Below are positions 17,144 to 25,737 of a DNA stretch of 38,834 nucleotides, piece after piece; positions within the stretch are counted from its first letter, which is position 1; the number at the start of each line of letters is the position of its first letter. The notes beneath the pieces are model-generated. The model was not told where the DNA came from and did no database searches. It saw nothing but the letters and a program-made list of their open reading frames with translations. A program made the position numbers and the translations under genes. Source of the stretch: Deltaproteobacteria bacterium (GTDB taxonomy: Bacteria; Desulfobacterota; Desulfobulbia; Desulfobulbales; VMSU01); assembly GCA_021782655.1 (NCBI GenBank), contig JAJXUT010000012.1:1-38834 (forward strand), written 5' to 3'.

Positions 17144-17953
17144 CTACAGGATGTCGGCGAAGTGAGGGCGCAGCCGCTTGAAGGCCAGGATGCCGCCGAG
17201 CAGTACCAGCCAGGCCACGGCCCAGAAGTAGAGGGTATTGAGAGGATGGGCCCAGAATGGTACCCGATAGAGGAAGCTGTCGCGGTAACCCTGCACGATA
17301 TAGAACATCGGATTTAGGCAGAGATACCACTGGTAGGCCGGGGGGACGATGTTCTTGTCCCAGAAGATGGGGGTGAGCCAGAAGCCAAAGGTGATGAATA
17401 TCTGAATCAGGTTAGCGATATCCTTGACAAAAACTCCTAGCGCCGACAACAGCCAACTCAAGCCCAAGAGCAAAAAGAGCAGGGCCAGGGTGTAGTAGCC
17501 GGTTTGCAGCCAGAACAGGCTGGGCCTAATGCCGCTAACCCAGATGATCCCCATGACGATAAACAGAAAAATCAGGTGGATGATGAGGGCGGAGTTGATC
17601 TTGACGATGGGCAGGATGGCGACCCGGAATTTGACCTTCTTAACCAGAAAGGAGTAGGCCCGAATCACCCCGGCGGCAGCGCCCACGCCCTCGGCGAAGA
17701 AGTTGTAGGCAATCTGGCCGGTGAATAGATAAGCCACGAAGGGGACGGAGCCTGAGGGATGCACCTTGAGCCCCAGATTGAACACCGCCCACATGATGCT
17801 CATCATGGCCAGCGGCTCGATAAAGGCCCAGATAAAACCCAAAAAAGAACCGGCATAACGGTCGGTGAAGTCGCGCCGGGTCAGATCGCAGATCTGCCTG
17901 CGCCGCTCGTAAACCTCCCGCACAAACTGTATTCCCTCGCCGACCAGGCTCAT
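17144..17953 (-). CDS. ABC-2 type permease of a polysaccharide exporter (KpsM/Wzm-like)
   Basis: 269 aa with about six membrane segments and the typical RRDFTDRYAGSFLGFIWAFIEP beginning seen in KpsM/Wzm/TagG permeases (positions about 24-45; only part quoted from the family pattern). Such permeases export capsule, O-antigen or teichoic-acid polymers with a KpsT/Wzt ATPase. No ATPase or glycosyltransferase lies beside it: the neighbours are the PstS-like protein on one side and the dsr terminator on the other. The start at 17953 has GGGG a few bases upstream. Function is by family only. Confidence 0.85.
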   Translation of the reverse strand: MSLVGEGIQFVREVYERRRQICDLTRRDFTDRYAGSFLGFIWAFIEPLAMMSIMWAVFNLGLKVHPSGSVPFVAYLFTGQIAYNFFAEGVGAAAGVIRAYSFLVKKVKFRVAILPIVKINSALIIHLIFLFIVMGIIWVSGIRPSLFWLQTGYYTLALLFLLLGLSWLLSALGVFVKDIANLIQIFITFGFWLTPIFWDKNIVPPAYQWYLCLNPMFYIVQGYRDSFLYRVPFWAHPLNTLYFWAVAWLVLLGGILAFKRLRPHFADIL

Positions 17954-18131
17954 TTATCCCCGCACGATCTTCCCATGTTCTCCGGATGCAAGCAGCGCCG
18001 GAAAAACTTGCCCTCCCCGCCCCGTTATTGCACGGCTTGGGCCTTACACAACCCCGACGCCTACACGTTTTAGCCAGACAGTACCGGGCTTGTCAACCGA
18101 CGTTTCCCCGGCGGCGGGAGAGGCATAAAAA

Positions 18132-18156
18132 AAGGCCACAGAGAGTCTGTGGCCTT
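18132..18156 (-). terminator. Intrinsic terminator of the dsrABD operon
   Basis: An 11-bp perfect stem (AAGGCCACAGA pairing with TCTGTGGCCTT) and a 3-nt loop. On the minus strand a T-run (18127-18133) continues from the stem. It lies 66 nt downstream of the dsrD stop, with no gene between, and separates dsr from the permease gene. Confidence 0.88.
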
Positions 18157-18222
18157 AGGTATTGCTGACAAATAGCCCCTTACCGAAGGGCTCTCCGCCG
18201 GACAAAGAAAAAATCAGTCTTA

Positions 18223-18459
18223 TTAGCCCCGATGCTCCTCGTCCTTGGCCCGGCCCTTGGCGGCGTACATGGTGGTGCTGCCGGAGGACCAGAAATCCAT
18301 CTTACCCTCCTTTACCAAGTCGTTAGCGGCGTTCTTCACGTCCCGGGGCTTGGATTCAGGGTCGCACTCGTAGAAGTCCTTGACGTACAGCTGCGGTTTG
18401 GCAGCGGTTTGGGCCTTCTTCAAAATAGCCGCCTTCAATTCCTCTTTGCTCATAGCCAT
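18223..18459 (-). CDS. dsrD: DsrD, small winged-helix protein of dissimilatory sulfite reduction
   Basis: 78 aa, typical of DsrD, with the diagnostic segment FWSSGSTTMYAAKG near the C-terminus. DsrD acts with DsrAB in sulfite reduction; it is regarded as an activator of the enzyme and is a marker for the reductive (not sulfur-oxidising) Dsr pathway. The winged-helix fold could also suggest nucleic acid binding. AGGA precedes the start; a second ATG two codons in is an alternative. It is separated from dsrB by a strong hairpin. Confidence 0.95.
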   Translation of the reverse strand: MAMSKEELKAAILKKAQTAAKPQLYVKDFYECDPESKPRDVKNAANDLVKEGKMDFWSSGSTTMYAAKGRAKDEEHRG

Positions 18460-18499
18460 GGTTCGATCCTCATTTTGTGGGTAGAAAAGGAGATCGAGG

Positions 18500-18550
18500 C
18501 GATTACATGGGCAGCCAGGACAATTCGCTGGCTGCCCATGCGCGTAATCG
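18500..18550 (-). other. Long hairpin between dsrB and dsrD
   Basis: CATGGGCAGCCAG (18506-18518) pairs perfectly with CTGGCTGCCCATG (18528-18540) across a 9-nt loop, and an outer CGATTAC (18500-18506) can pair with GTAATCG (18544-18550) across a small bulge. It starts 10 nt after the dsrB stop. No T-tract follows directly on the minus strand, so mRNA processing or stabilisation, or partial termination, is more likely than full termination. Confidence 0.75.
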
Positions 18551-18560
18551 GATCAGTTTC

Positions 18561-19691
18561 TTACTTGATATGGCTGGTGAACTTGAACTGCGTGGTCGTT
18601 CTCCAGGTGTTGTAGGCCAGCCGGTAGTCGTCGATGCTCTTGATGGTGAACGGGATGTCGCACTTCTCGAAGAACTTCTCCCAGCCGATTCTCTCCGCCC
18701 ACTCGCCAATACGCTCGTACTTGTGGGCGTCCTTGGCATAGACATCGACAATCCGCTTGACCACCGAGGTTACTTCAGGCCAACGCGGGGTGTTGTTGGG
18801 CAGGAAGGGGATGACCAGCTTGGAGAACTTGGGCGCCGACTTGGAGTTGGAGATCTTGCCACCCACCAGGATGGCGATGCCGTCGCCATCCGGATCGGCC
18901 AACGGCATGGCCGGGCACATGGTGTAGCAGTTGCCGCAGAACATGCAGCGGGAGGCGTTGACCGAAACCGACTTTACCTCTTCGCCCTTCTCGTTGGTGG
19001 CCTTGGCCGGCTTGATGGCGCCCAGCGGACAGGCGGCAATGGCCAGCGGCAACTCGCAGAGACCGGTGATGGCGTCGTGATCGACCATCGGCGGCTTGCG
19101 GTGGATGCCGAGGATGGCGATGTCGGAGGCGTGCACCGCCCCGCACATGTTGAGGCAGCAGGCCAGGGCGATGCGCACCTGGGCCGGCAGCTTCATGGAG
19201 GTGAAGTACTCAAACACCTCGTCCATGACCGCCTTGACCACGCCCGAGGCGTCGGTGGCCGGGGTGTGGCAGTGCACCCAACCCTGGGTGTGGACGATAT
19301 TGGTGACCCCGGCGCCGGTGCCGCCGACCGGGAACCGGTTGCCACGGCCCTTCAGGTCGTCCAGCAGCGGTTGCAGCTTGGCCTTGGAATCAACCATGAA
19401 CTCAACGTTGTTGCGGGTGGTGAAGCGGAGATGGCCGCCACAATGCTTGTCGGCGACATCGCACATCTCGCGGATCAGGTCGATGCTGATCAGACGGGCG
19501 GAGGCGCAGCGCACCGTATAGCACTCGGCGCCGGTCTCGGAAACGTGCACCAAGACGCCCGGCTGCACGATCTCATGATACAGCCACTTGCCGAAGTTGG
19601 CCTTGATGACCGGCGGCATGAGCTCGGTATAGTGAGGGGGGCCGATGTCGGTGATTCTGTCGGCCATTGGATTTTGCGGATCGTAACCCAT
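18561..19691 (-). CDS. dsrB: Dissimilatory sulfite reductase, beta subunit
   Basis: 376 aa. With DsrA it forms the cytoplasmic alpha2-beta2 enzyme that reduces sulfite using DsrC as co-substrate. Siroheme-[4Fe-4S] ligands are visible as Cys141 ([10 protein letters not shown]), the CCLNMC group (178-183) and the flanking GAVHASD. A ferredoxin insert carries Cys221 and the cluster [12 protein letters not shown] (249-260). The start at 19691 follows AGGAGG by 7 nt. It lies 65 bp after dsrA in one operon with dsrD. The sequence is full length, with no frameshift. Confidence 0.97.
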   Translation of the reverse strand: MGYDPQNPMADRITDIGPPHYTELMPPVIKANFGKWLYHEIVQPGVLVHVSETGAECYTVRCASARLISIDLIREMCDVADKHCGGHLRFTTRNNVEFMVDSKAKLQPLLDDLKGRGNRFPVGGTGAGVTNIVHTQGWVHCHTPATDASGVVKAVMDEVFEYFTSMKLPAQVRIALACCLNMCGAVHASDIAILGIHRKPPMVDHDAITGLCELPLAIAACPLGAIKPAKATNEKGEEVKSVSVNASRCMFCGNCYTMCPAMPLADPDGDGIAILVGGKISNSKSAPKFSKLVIPFLPNNTPRWPEVTSVVKRIVDVYAKDAHKYERIGEWAERIGWEKFFEKCDIPFTIKSIDDYRLAYNTWRTTTQFKFTSHIK

Positions 19692-19756
19692 ATTCGTACC
19701 TCCTTGATAAGTAGTATAAGTGAGACCTGTTATTTTATAATGTCTGACTCAGCCGA

Positions 19757-21037
19757 TCACTGGGCGTGACGCTTGCGGAACTCGCGCACGTCGCGGTCCC
19801 AGCCGCCTTCGACCTCTTCCGCTTCCCAGAAGATATAAGGGTTAGAGCGCGGCTCCTTGATGTGCTGCGGGATGGGCTCCACGTTCAGCACTTTCAGGAA
19901 GGTGGGCAGGCCGACCCGCTGGATGGACTCGCCCACCCGCTCGCGGTTTTTGCCGTTCTCCATCCACCAGTCCCAGATCCCCTCGATGATATTTACCAGG
20001 TCCTCGAACTCGTTTTCCGCGTCAACCTTCATGAACGGAATGATCATGGTGGCGAACTGGGCGCCGTCCAGGATCGGGGCCTTGGCGCCGACCAGGATCG
20101 TGGCGCCTTGCTCGGCACCCGGGCGCAGGGCGCGGGGCATGACGTTGATGCAATGCATGCAGCGGGTGCACTCGGCGTTGTCGATCTTTAAGGTGTCGCC
20201 TTCCATGTGCATACACTTGGTGGGACAGAGGTTGATGACTTCCTTCTTGATGTCGAACTTGCCCCAGTCGCGGCCGGAATGGGCGCCGGCGTTGGACTTG
20301 TACTCACCGCTGAGGTACTTTTTGACCGCCGCCTGATCGATGCGGATATTGTCCCGCCAGGTGCCGATGACCGACAGGTCGGAACGGGCGATGGAGGCCA
20401 CGCAGTCGTTCGGGCAGCCGGAGAACTTAAACTTGAACTTATAGGGGAAGGCCGGGCGGTGAATCTCGTCCTGATACTTCATGGTCATGGCGTAGCAGAC
20501 CGCCTGGGTGTCAATGCAGGCCCACTCGCAGCGGGACTTGCCCAGGCAGCAGGAGGGGGTGCGCAGGTTGGAGCCGGAGCCGCCTAAGTCCTGATTCAGG
20601 TTGTGGGTCAACTCGTAGAACAGCGGCTCCAGGTTGGGGGTGGTGGTGCCCAGGAGCACCAGGTCACCGGTGGAGCCGTGCATGTTGGTCATGCCGGAGC
20701 CGTACTTCTGCCACAGGTCGCAGATGGCCCGCAGCTTGGCGGTGCTGTAGTACATGCCGGAGGGCTGATTCAGACGGACGGTATGAAAATGGGCGACGCC
20801 GGGGAACTTGGTCGGGACGTCGGAGTAGCGGCCGACGATGCCACCGCCATATCCAAAGACGCCGACGATGCCGCCGTGCTTCCAGTGGGTGATTTTGTCT
20901 CTGTACGACAACTCAAGCTGACCGAGAATGTCCCAGCACTCGGGCTTGGTCGCGGCCTGGCGTTTGATGTCAGTGACAAAGCTCGGCCATGGTCCTTTCT
21001 CGAGTTCGTCCAACAAGGGCGTATCATGCTTTGGCAT
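19757..21037 (-). CDS. dsrA: Dissimilatory sulfite reductase, alpha subunit
   Basis: 426 aa, the catalytic partner of DsrB in sulfite reduction in sulfate, sulfite or thiosulfate reducers and in sulfur disproportionators. The siroheme-[4Fe-4S] pattern C-x5-C (Cys164-Cys170, CLGKSRC) with C-x3-C (Cys208-Cys212, CPNDC) is intact, and the ferredoxin domain has Cys275 and CTRCMHC (290-296). The start at 21037 has GAGGAGG just upstream. First gene of the dsrABD operon; a promoter-like sequence with a nearby palindrome lies about 200 nt upstream. Confidence 0.97.
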   Translation of the reverse strand: MPKHDTPLLDELEKGPWPSFVTDIKRQAATKPECWDILGQLELSYRDKITHWKHGGIVGVFGYGGGIVGRYSDVPTKFPGVAHFHTVRLNQPSGMYYSTAKLRAICDLWQKYGSGMTNMHGSTGDLVLLGTTTPNLEPLFYELTHNLNQDLGGSGSNLRTPSCCLGKSRCEWACIDTQAVCYAMTMKYQDEIHRPAFPYKFKFKFSGCPNDCVASIARSDLSVIGTWRDNIRIDQAAVKKYLSGEYKSNAGAHSGRDWGKFDIKKEVINLCPTKCMHMEGDTLKIDNAECTRCMHCINVMPRALRPGAEQGATILVGAKAPILDGAQFATMIIPFMKVDAENEFEDLVNIIEGIWDWWMENGKNRERVGESIQRVGLPTFLKVLNVEPIPQHIKEPRSNPYIFWEAEEVEGGWDRDVREFRKRHAQ

Positions 21038-21200
21038 TTTCCGTTTCCTCCTCAGGATCTGAAATTGTTAAAACTGCTCCCCATCACCCTGTTCCCAGGA
21101 TGAATTAACCGCGACCTAAAAGACCAAGGGCCCATTACCAGCCCCAGTGTCACATAGTGGCCCCGCTATTACTGGCCGGCACCGCCTTATCCTCCCTCGA

Positions 21201-21221
21201 AATAATGAATGAATCATTATT
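21201..21221. promoter_or_regulatory. Palindrome upstream of dsrA, Fur-like operator candidate
   Basis: AATAATGA-N5-TCATTATT, a perfect 8-bp inverted repeat. It resembles the Fur box (GATAATGATAATCATTATC), with the half sites ATAATGA/TCATTAT identical but separated by 5 instead of 3 bases. It lies about 11 nt downstream of the predicted -10, in a position where bound protein would block transcription. The palindrome is seen; the regulator is inferred. Confidence 0.6.
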
Positions 21222-21231
21222 CAGGAAATCC

Positions 21232-21260
21232 ACCTTAGCCACCCGTAAACCCTTTGTCAA
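21232..21260 (-). promoter_or_regulatory. dsrA: Candidate dsrABD promoter
   Basis: On the minus strand a perfect TTGACA (21255-21260), a 17-nt spacer and TAAGGT (21232-21237). Good -35 and spacing, weak -10, which would suit an activated or regulated promoter. It points toward dsrA with the start codon about 195 nt away. Confidence 0.45.
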
Positions 21261-21348
21261 TAAAAATATGGAGGCAACACGAACAGAAAAATATTGGCAG
21301 TTCTACCCGTATATCTATAGGGTTATCTATATAACAACTCACCCCAAC

Positions 21349-22104
21349 CTAAGGTTCCCGCTTCCGGTTGATGGCCGCCGCCAGGCAGCCGGCCCCGAAG
21401 CCGTTGTCGATATTCACTACCGCCAGCCCTGGGGCGCAGCTATTCAGCATCGACATCAGGGCGGCGACCCCTCCCAGGCCCGTGCCGTAGCCGATGCTGG
21501 TAGGCACCGCGATAATCGGTCTATCCACCAGTCCGGCCACCACGCTGGGCAGGGCCCCCTCCATGCCCGCCACCACCACCAGCACCGTGGCCTCGTCCAG
21601 CAACTGCCGGTACGAGAAGAGCCGATGAATGCCGGCCACCCCGACATCGAAGGCACGGGCCACCCGATGCCCCAGGCAGACGGCGGTCAGGCAGACCTCC
21701 TCCGCCACCGGGATATCGGAGGTGCCGGCGGCAAGCACCGCGATCACCCCCCGGCCCCGGTCATCCTCAACTTGACTACCCACCAGCATCCTGGCCTGGG
21801 CATGGTAGGCAAGCTCAGGCACCTGGGCGCAGACCTCGGAGGCCTTGGCCTGATCGACCCTGGTGGCCAGCACGGGGTAGCCGTGGCCGAGCATCCGGCC
21901 CGCGATCTCGGCGATCTGAGCCGCAGTCTTGCCCTCGCCGTAGATCACCTCCGGGATCTCGGTGCGCAAACGGCGATGATGATCCAAATGGGCGCCGGAG
22001 ATCATCTCGCTCGGCCAATCCTTGAGCCTCTGCAACGCCTCTTCAAGCGACAGTTCTCCAGCCTTGACCCCGGCCAGAATGGCCCGCAACCGTTCCGGTT
22101 CCAT
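21349..22104 (-). CDS. larB: LarB, nickel-pincer cofactor biosynthesis carboxylase/hydrolase
   Basis: 251 aa, related to PurE (AIR carboxylase) in its C-terminal part. LarB carboxylates nicotinic acid adenine dinucleotide and cleaves off AMP, the first step to the nickel-pincer nucleotide of lactate racemase and other LarA-family enzymes. Seen: the family N-terminus (GELSLEEALQRL), PEVIYGEGKT, GTSDIPVAEE and the glycine-rich C-terminal GYGTGLGGVAALMSMLNSC. Its usual partners larC and larE are not in the window, and no larA is visible. It lies upstream of dsrA on the same strand with a 311-bp gap, so it is probably a separate unit. Confidence 0.88.
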   Translation of the reverse strand: MEPERLRAILAGVKAGELSLEEALQRLKDWPSEMISGAHLDHHRRLRTEIPEVIYGEGKTAAQIAEIAGRMLGHGYPVLATRVDQAKASEVCAQVPELAYHAQARMLVGSQVEDDRGRGVIAVLAAGTSDIPVAEEVCLTAVCLGHRVARAFDVGVAGIHRLFSYRQLLDEATVLVVVAGMEGALPSVVAGLVDRPIIAVPTSIGYGTGLGGVAALMSMLNSCAPGLAVVNIDNGFGAGCLAAAINRKREP

Positions 22105-22209
22105 GAAAACCTCCCCCCCACTTGCCGAGTCGGGCCCGCCGTGCTAAAAGACACTCAGCCCACCCGCCCCGTAATTATTTTTCCCCGCAACCTCTGCCGT
22201 CAGGACGCC

Positions 22210-23139
22210 ATGCCGCAAGACGCCTTCACCCATCGCCACCGTAAAACCTGGCATAAAATTACCGCCATCGTGGCAAAAAAACATGCCGATCCCCTGGCCG
22301 CCTTGCTGGCCAGCGTCTCGGAGGGGGGAATAGAACAGCGCGAAGCCCCCCCGGACGGCCCCCAGGCGGGCGGGGAGCAAATCATCGGCTACCTGCCCGG
22401 CAGTCAGGACCCCACAGGCTTAGTCAGCGATCTGCGCTCCCTGCTTGCCGAACTGGAAAAAAACCATCCCGGCCCGGCCCCAGGCGTCATCCTTCAGGAA
22501 GAGCTGATCGAAGAGGACTGGAACCAACGTTGGAAGGAGCACTTCAAGCCCTTCCGGCTGACCAGCCGCCTGGTGATCAAACCCTCCTGGGAGGCCTACC
22601 AGGGGCAGGCAACCGACCTGATCCTGGAGATGGACCCCGGCATGGCCTTCGGCACCGGCCTGCACGCCAGCACCCGGCTCGCCCTGCTGCTGATCGAAGA
22701 GGCCCTGGACGCCAGGCCGGTCGCCAGCGTCCTCGACGTGGGCACCGGTACCGGCATCCTGGGCATGGCTTGCGCCCTCATGGGGGCCACGCGGGTCGTA
22801 GGTGTGGACAACGACATCGACGCCCGCGCCGCTGCCGGCGAGAATGTGGTCAAAAACCACTTGGAGGCCCGCATGGTCATCACCCCCGGCGAGCTACGCC
22901 AGGTGCAAGGCGACTTCGAGCTGATCATCGCCAACATCACCCAGGACGTCCTCACCATCCTAGCCCCGGAACTCACCCGCCGGCTCGCCCCGAAAGGCCG
23001 ACTGGTGCTCTCCGGCCTCCTGGCCGGCGGGCAGGAGCAGGCCATTGCCACCCTCTATGGCGATCTAGGACTTACCCTCACCGCCCGCAAGTCCCAGGAC
23101 GAGTGGGCCGCCCTGCTGCTCGCGGCCCCCCGAGCATAA
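22210..23139 (+). CDS. prmA: Ribosomal protein L11 methyltransferase
   Basis: 309 aa, SAM-dependent methyltransferase that trimethylates L11. Seen: the PrmA signature DPGMAFGTG (142-150), SAM motif I VLDVGTGTG (174-182), and IIANIT, the equivalent of the catalytic motif. The open frame extends left far beyond the gene across larB's opposite strand, but homology and codon use begin at the ATG at 22210; the ribosome binding site is weak. First of three closely spaced translation-related genes. Confidence 0.93.
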   Translation: MPQDAFTHRHRKTWHKITAIVAKKHADPLAALLASVSEGGIEQREAPPDGPQAGGEQIIGYLPGSQDPTGLVSDLRSLLAELEKNHPGPAPGVILQEELIEEDWNQRWKEHFKPFRLTSRLVIKPSWEAYQGQATDLILEMDPGMAFGTGLHASTRLALLLIEEALDARPVASVLDVGTGTGILGMACALMGATRVVGVDNDIDARAAAGENVVKNHLEARMVITPGELRQVQGDFELIIANITQDVLTILAPELTRRLAPKGRLVLSGLLAGGQEQAIATLYGDLGLTLTARKSQDEWAALLLAAPRA

Positions 23140-23155
23140 CCCTCACCCCCACGCC

Positions 23156-23935
23156 ATGCAACGATTCTTCATCGACCCCCACCTGATCGCCGACGGCCAA
23201 GCCACGGTCACAGGCCAGGACGCCCGCCATATCGGCAAGGTGCTCAGGCTCAAGCCCGGCGTTAGGCTGGAACTCTTCGACGGTTCGGGCACGATTTATG
23301 AAGCCGAGATCAAGGCCATCACCAAGGTGGAGGTTAAGACCAGGATCCTGAGCCAGCGACGGCATCGCGACCAGCCGCCCTTCCTCTCCCTGGCCCAGGC
23401 CCTCCTCAAGGGCAAAAAGATGGACCTGGTGATCCAGAAGGCCACCGAGCTGGGCGCCATCGACATCCAACCGGTGCTCACCCGGCACTGCGTGGCCGCC
23501 GCCCCCGGCGCGGCCCAGATCGAACGCTGGCAACGCATCGCCAACGAGGCCTGCAAACAGTGCGACCGGCCCCTGCCGCCCCTCTGCCGCCCCGGCCTTG
23601 ACCTAACGCAACTACTCAGCCAGCCGGAAGCAGGGGTGGACAAGATCTTCTGCTGGGAGGAGGAGAAAACCGCCACCCTGGCCGATCTCGATCTCCGCCC
23701 GGCCCGGAAGGTAATGCTGCTCCTAGGCCCGGAAGGCGGCTTCTCCCCGGAGGAGGCGGCAACGGCCATCGCCAACGGCTTCAAGCCGGTTTCCCTGGGC
23801 CCCCGGGTGCTGCGGGCCGAAACCGCCGCCATCGCGGCCCTGGCCATCGTCCAGTTCCTGCTCGGCAACTTAAAGGCTAAAGACCGGCAACCCGCCCTTG
23901 CCGGCCCGCCCCCGGAAACCCAATGCGGGCGGTAA
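23156..23935 (+). CDS. rsmE: 16S rRNA m3U1498 methyltransferase
   Basis: 259 aa, SPOUT-family enzyme methylating U1498 of 16S rRNA. Seen: N-terminal PUA-like part with the [16 protein letters not shown] segment (about 22-37), [10 protein letters not shown] in the middle, and the C-terminal knot motifs [13 protein letters not shown] and [12 protein letters not shown]. It begins 16 nt after prmA, an arrangement that is common, and overlaps dtd by 13 nt. Confidence 0.95.
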   Translation: MQRFFIDPHLIADGQATVTGQDARHIGKVLRLKPGVRLELFDGSGTIYEAEIKAITKVEVKTRILSQRRHRDQPPFLSLAQALLKGKKMDLVIQKATELGAIDIQPVLTRHCVAAAPGAAQIERWQRIANEACKQCDRPLPPLCRPGLDLTQLLSQPEAGVDKIFCWEEEKTATLADLDLRPARKVMLLLGPEGGFSPEEAATAIANGFKPVSLGPRVLRAETAAIAALAIVQFLLGNLKAKDRQPALAGPPPETQCGR

Positions 23936-24381
23936 TCCAACTGGTCAGTCAGGCCACGGTCAGCGTGGAAGGCCAGGTGGTGGCCGCCATCGGCCACGGC
24001 CTGCTGACGCTCTTGGGCGTGGGCGCCCAAGACCGCGAACCGGACGCCGACTACCTGGCCGACAAGATCGCCGAGCTGCGCATCTTCCCCGACCAACACG
24101 GCCAGATGAACCTCTCGCTTGCGGCCACCGGCGGACAACTGCTGGTGGTGTCGCAGTTCACCCTCTACGGCGATTGCCGTAAGGGCCGCCGCCCCTCCTT
24201 CAGCCAAGCCGCCCCGCCCGAGGCGGCCAAACGGCTATACCTCTATTTTATCGAACGGCTGCGCGGCCAAGGCATACCCCCCGCCTGCGGCGTCTTCCAG
24301 GCCGAGATGTCGGTGGCCCTGGTCAACCAGGGCCCAGCAACCATCATCCTCGACTCCTCCAAGCCCCACATGCATACTTAA
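23923..24381 (+). CDS. dtd: D-aminoacyl-tRNA deacylase
   Basis: 152 aa, homodimeric editing enzyme that hydrolyses D-amino acids (and glycine) from mischarged tRNA. Both hallmark motifs are present: [17 protein letters not shown] and [11 protein letters not shown], the latter corresponding to the family's GP cis-dipeptide motif. Start overlaps the 3' end of rsmE by 13 nt, implying translational coupling. Confidence 0.95.
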   Translation: MRAVIQLVSQATVSVEGQVVAAIGHGLLTLLGVGAQDREPDADYLADKIAELRIFPDQHGQMNLSLAATGGQLLVVSQFTLYGDCRKGRRPSFSQAAPPEAAKRLYLYFIERLRGQGIPPACGVFQAEMSVALVNQGPATIILDSSKPHMHT

Positions 24382-24592
24382 GTATCCATAATGGTCAACT
24401 AGAGTTTACATAACGTCAACCCCACGATACACCCAGTCCCCATTTCCTGGCATTTCCAAACGCAAAATCCCTCCCCCCGGTATTTGTCGCCCCTTAATTA
24501 CAACCTGGCAAACCTATTGCATCCTTTTTTTGTCCGACAGGCGGCCAAGTCCCACATAGTGACACATCCAATCGACAAAAAAAGAGGGAACA

Positions 24593-25636
24593 ATGATGCA
24601 AACAGCCCGGGAACATTGCGATTTTTCTTGCACGGAGAAGATGTGCCTAACCCTTGACAAGATCGGAGTGCCGCGCGACAACAAGTGGCGCTCCCTGGTG
24701 ATGTACATGCGGGGCTTGAGCTATCACGACTATCTCTCCCACCAGCAGAAGAGCCAGCTCCAGTCACTGCTAACCCATGTATTCGTCGAGAAGGAGTTCA
24801 GCGACGAGAAGTTCGCCGAACTGATGGACAAAAACGACAAGATCCTGTCCGCCCCCTACATCAACAAGATCCAGGCCACGGTCAGCGAGTCACAGAAGCT
24901 GCTCCAGGAGTTCCAGTCCACCCTCCGCTACCGGCGGGGCGACATCCGGGATCTGGAGGACTGTACCGCCAAGGCCCTGGCCGATGGCCAAGACCCGGAG
25001 TTGGTGATCGCCTCCCTGAGAATCGCCTTCCGGGACCTAATCAAGACCATGGATAAGGACGTGGCCCGGCTCGATCAGATGTGCCGCACCGACAGTCTAA
25101 CCGGCATCTACAACCGCCGGGCCTTTGACGAGTTCATGGACGAGGCGGTGGACAAGGCCTCGCAGCGGGCGCTGCCGGTCTCCTTGGTCTTCATGGACAT
25201 CGACAAATTCAAGGTCTTCAACGACACCTACGGCCACCAGGTGGGCGATCAGGCCTTGGTGGCGGTGGCCAAGATCATCAAACACTGCGTCCACGACTAC
25301 ATCACCAACCTGCCGTCGGAGATGTACACCGCCCGCTTCGGCGGCGAGGAGTTTGCCATCGTCATGCCGGGGATGAGCGAGGAGAAGGCCGCCTTCCTGG
25401 CGGAGTTGATCCGGAAGGCGGTGGAGGGCTACAACTTCCTGCTGCGCAACGAGAAGGGCGACATCATCCAGCGCGGCATCCGCCTCTCAATCAGCGCCGG
25501 GGTGACCGAGCTTCAAGCCGAACACTGCTCGCCCTCCGGGGCCGAGGTCCTGCTCCACAACGCCGATCTCGCCCTTTATCACGCCAAGGGCGACGGCAGA
25601 AACAAGGTGGTGCGCTTCCGGGACATTCAGGCCTAA
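24593..25636 (+). CDS. Diguanylate cyclase (GGDEF domain) without an I-site
   Basis: 347 aa soluble protein that makes c-di-GMP from two GTP. The N-terminal 150 residues are helical and of a type I do not assign. The GGDEF domain begins at DSLTGIYNRR (167-176), has MDIDKFKVFN (201-210), and the active-site loop GGEEF (250-254), an active variant. The product-inhibition motif RxxD, which should lie about five residues before GGEEF (241-244), is PSEM, so feedback control is absent. AGAGGGAA precedes tandem ATGs at 24593 and 24596. A secreted glycosidase gene follows. Confidence 0.93.
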   Translation: MMQTAREHCDFSCTEKMCLTLDKIGVPRDNKWRSLVMYMRGLSYHDYLSHQQKSQLQSLLTHVFVEKEFSDEKFAELMDKNDKILSAPYINKIQATVSESQKLLQEFQSTLRYRRGDIRDLEDCTAKALADGQDPELVIASLRIAFRDLIKTMDKDVARLDQMCRTDSLTGIYNRRAFDEFMDEAVDKASQRALPVSLVFMDIDKFKVFNDTYGHQVGDQALVAVAKIIKHCVHDYITNLPSEMYTARFGGEEFAIVMPGMSEEKAAFLAELIRKAVEGYNFLLRNEKGDIIQRGIRLSISAGVTELQAEHCSPSGAEVLLHNADLALYHAKGDGRNKVVRFRDIQA

Positions 25637-25737
25637 GCCAGACTAAGGGTTGCCTTTTCTCGTGAGGCATGGAATAGTCCAAGCCAAACTGACTGCTCCC
25701 CCGCCCAACGACCGGGACACCTCAACCGGAACCGCCC

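Larger units (their letters stand above)
21038..21348. other. Leader region upstream of dsrA
   Basis: 311 bp, AT-rich in its upstream part (about 21175-21345) and GC-richer near the gene. It holds the promoter and palindrome annotated separately and would give a 5' untranslated leader of about 190 nt. No riboswitch class is recognised. A short TATAG/CTATA inverted repeat (about 21312-21327) follows larB but has no T-tract. Confidence 0.5.

Noticed and set aside
21157-22209. Upstream extension of the prmA open frame (about 350 extra residues)
   Set aside because: This part lies opposite larB, is Pro/Gln/His-rich shadow translation, and PrmA homology begins at the ATG at 22210.
21151-24561. 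The 9-mer CACATAGTG occurring upstream of dsrA (21151) and upstream of the diguanylate cyclase (24553)
   Set aside because: Two copies of a 9-mer in 39 kb are close to chance, the contexts differ, and no third copy was noted.
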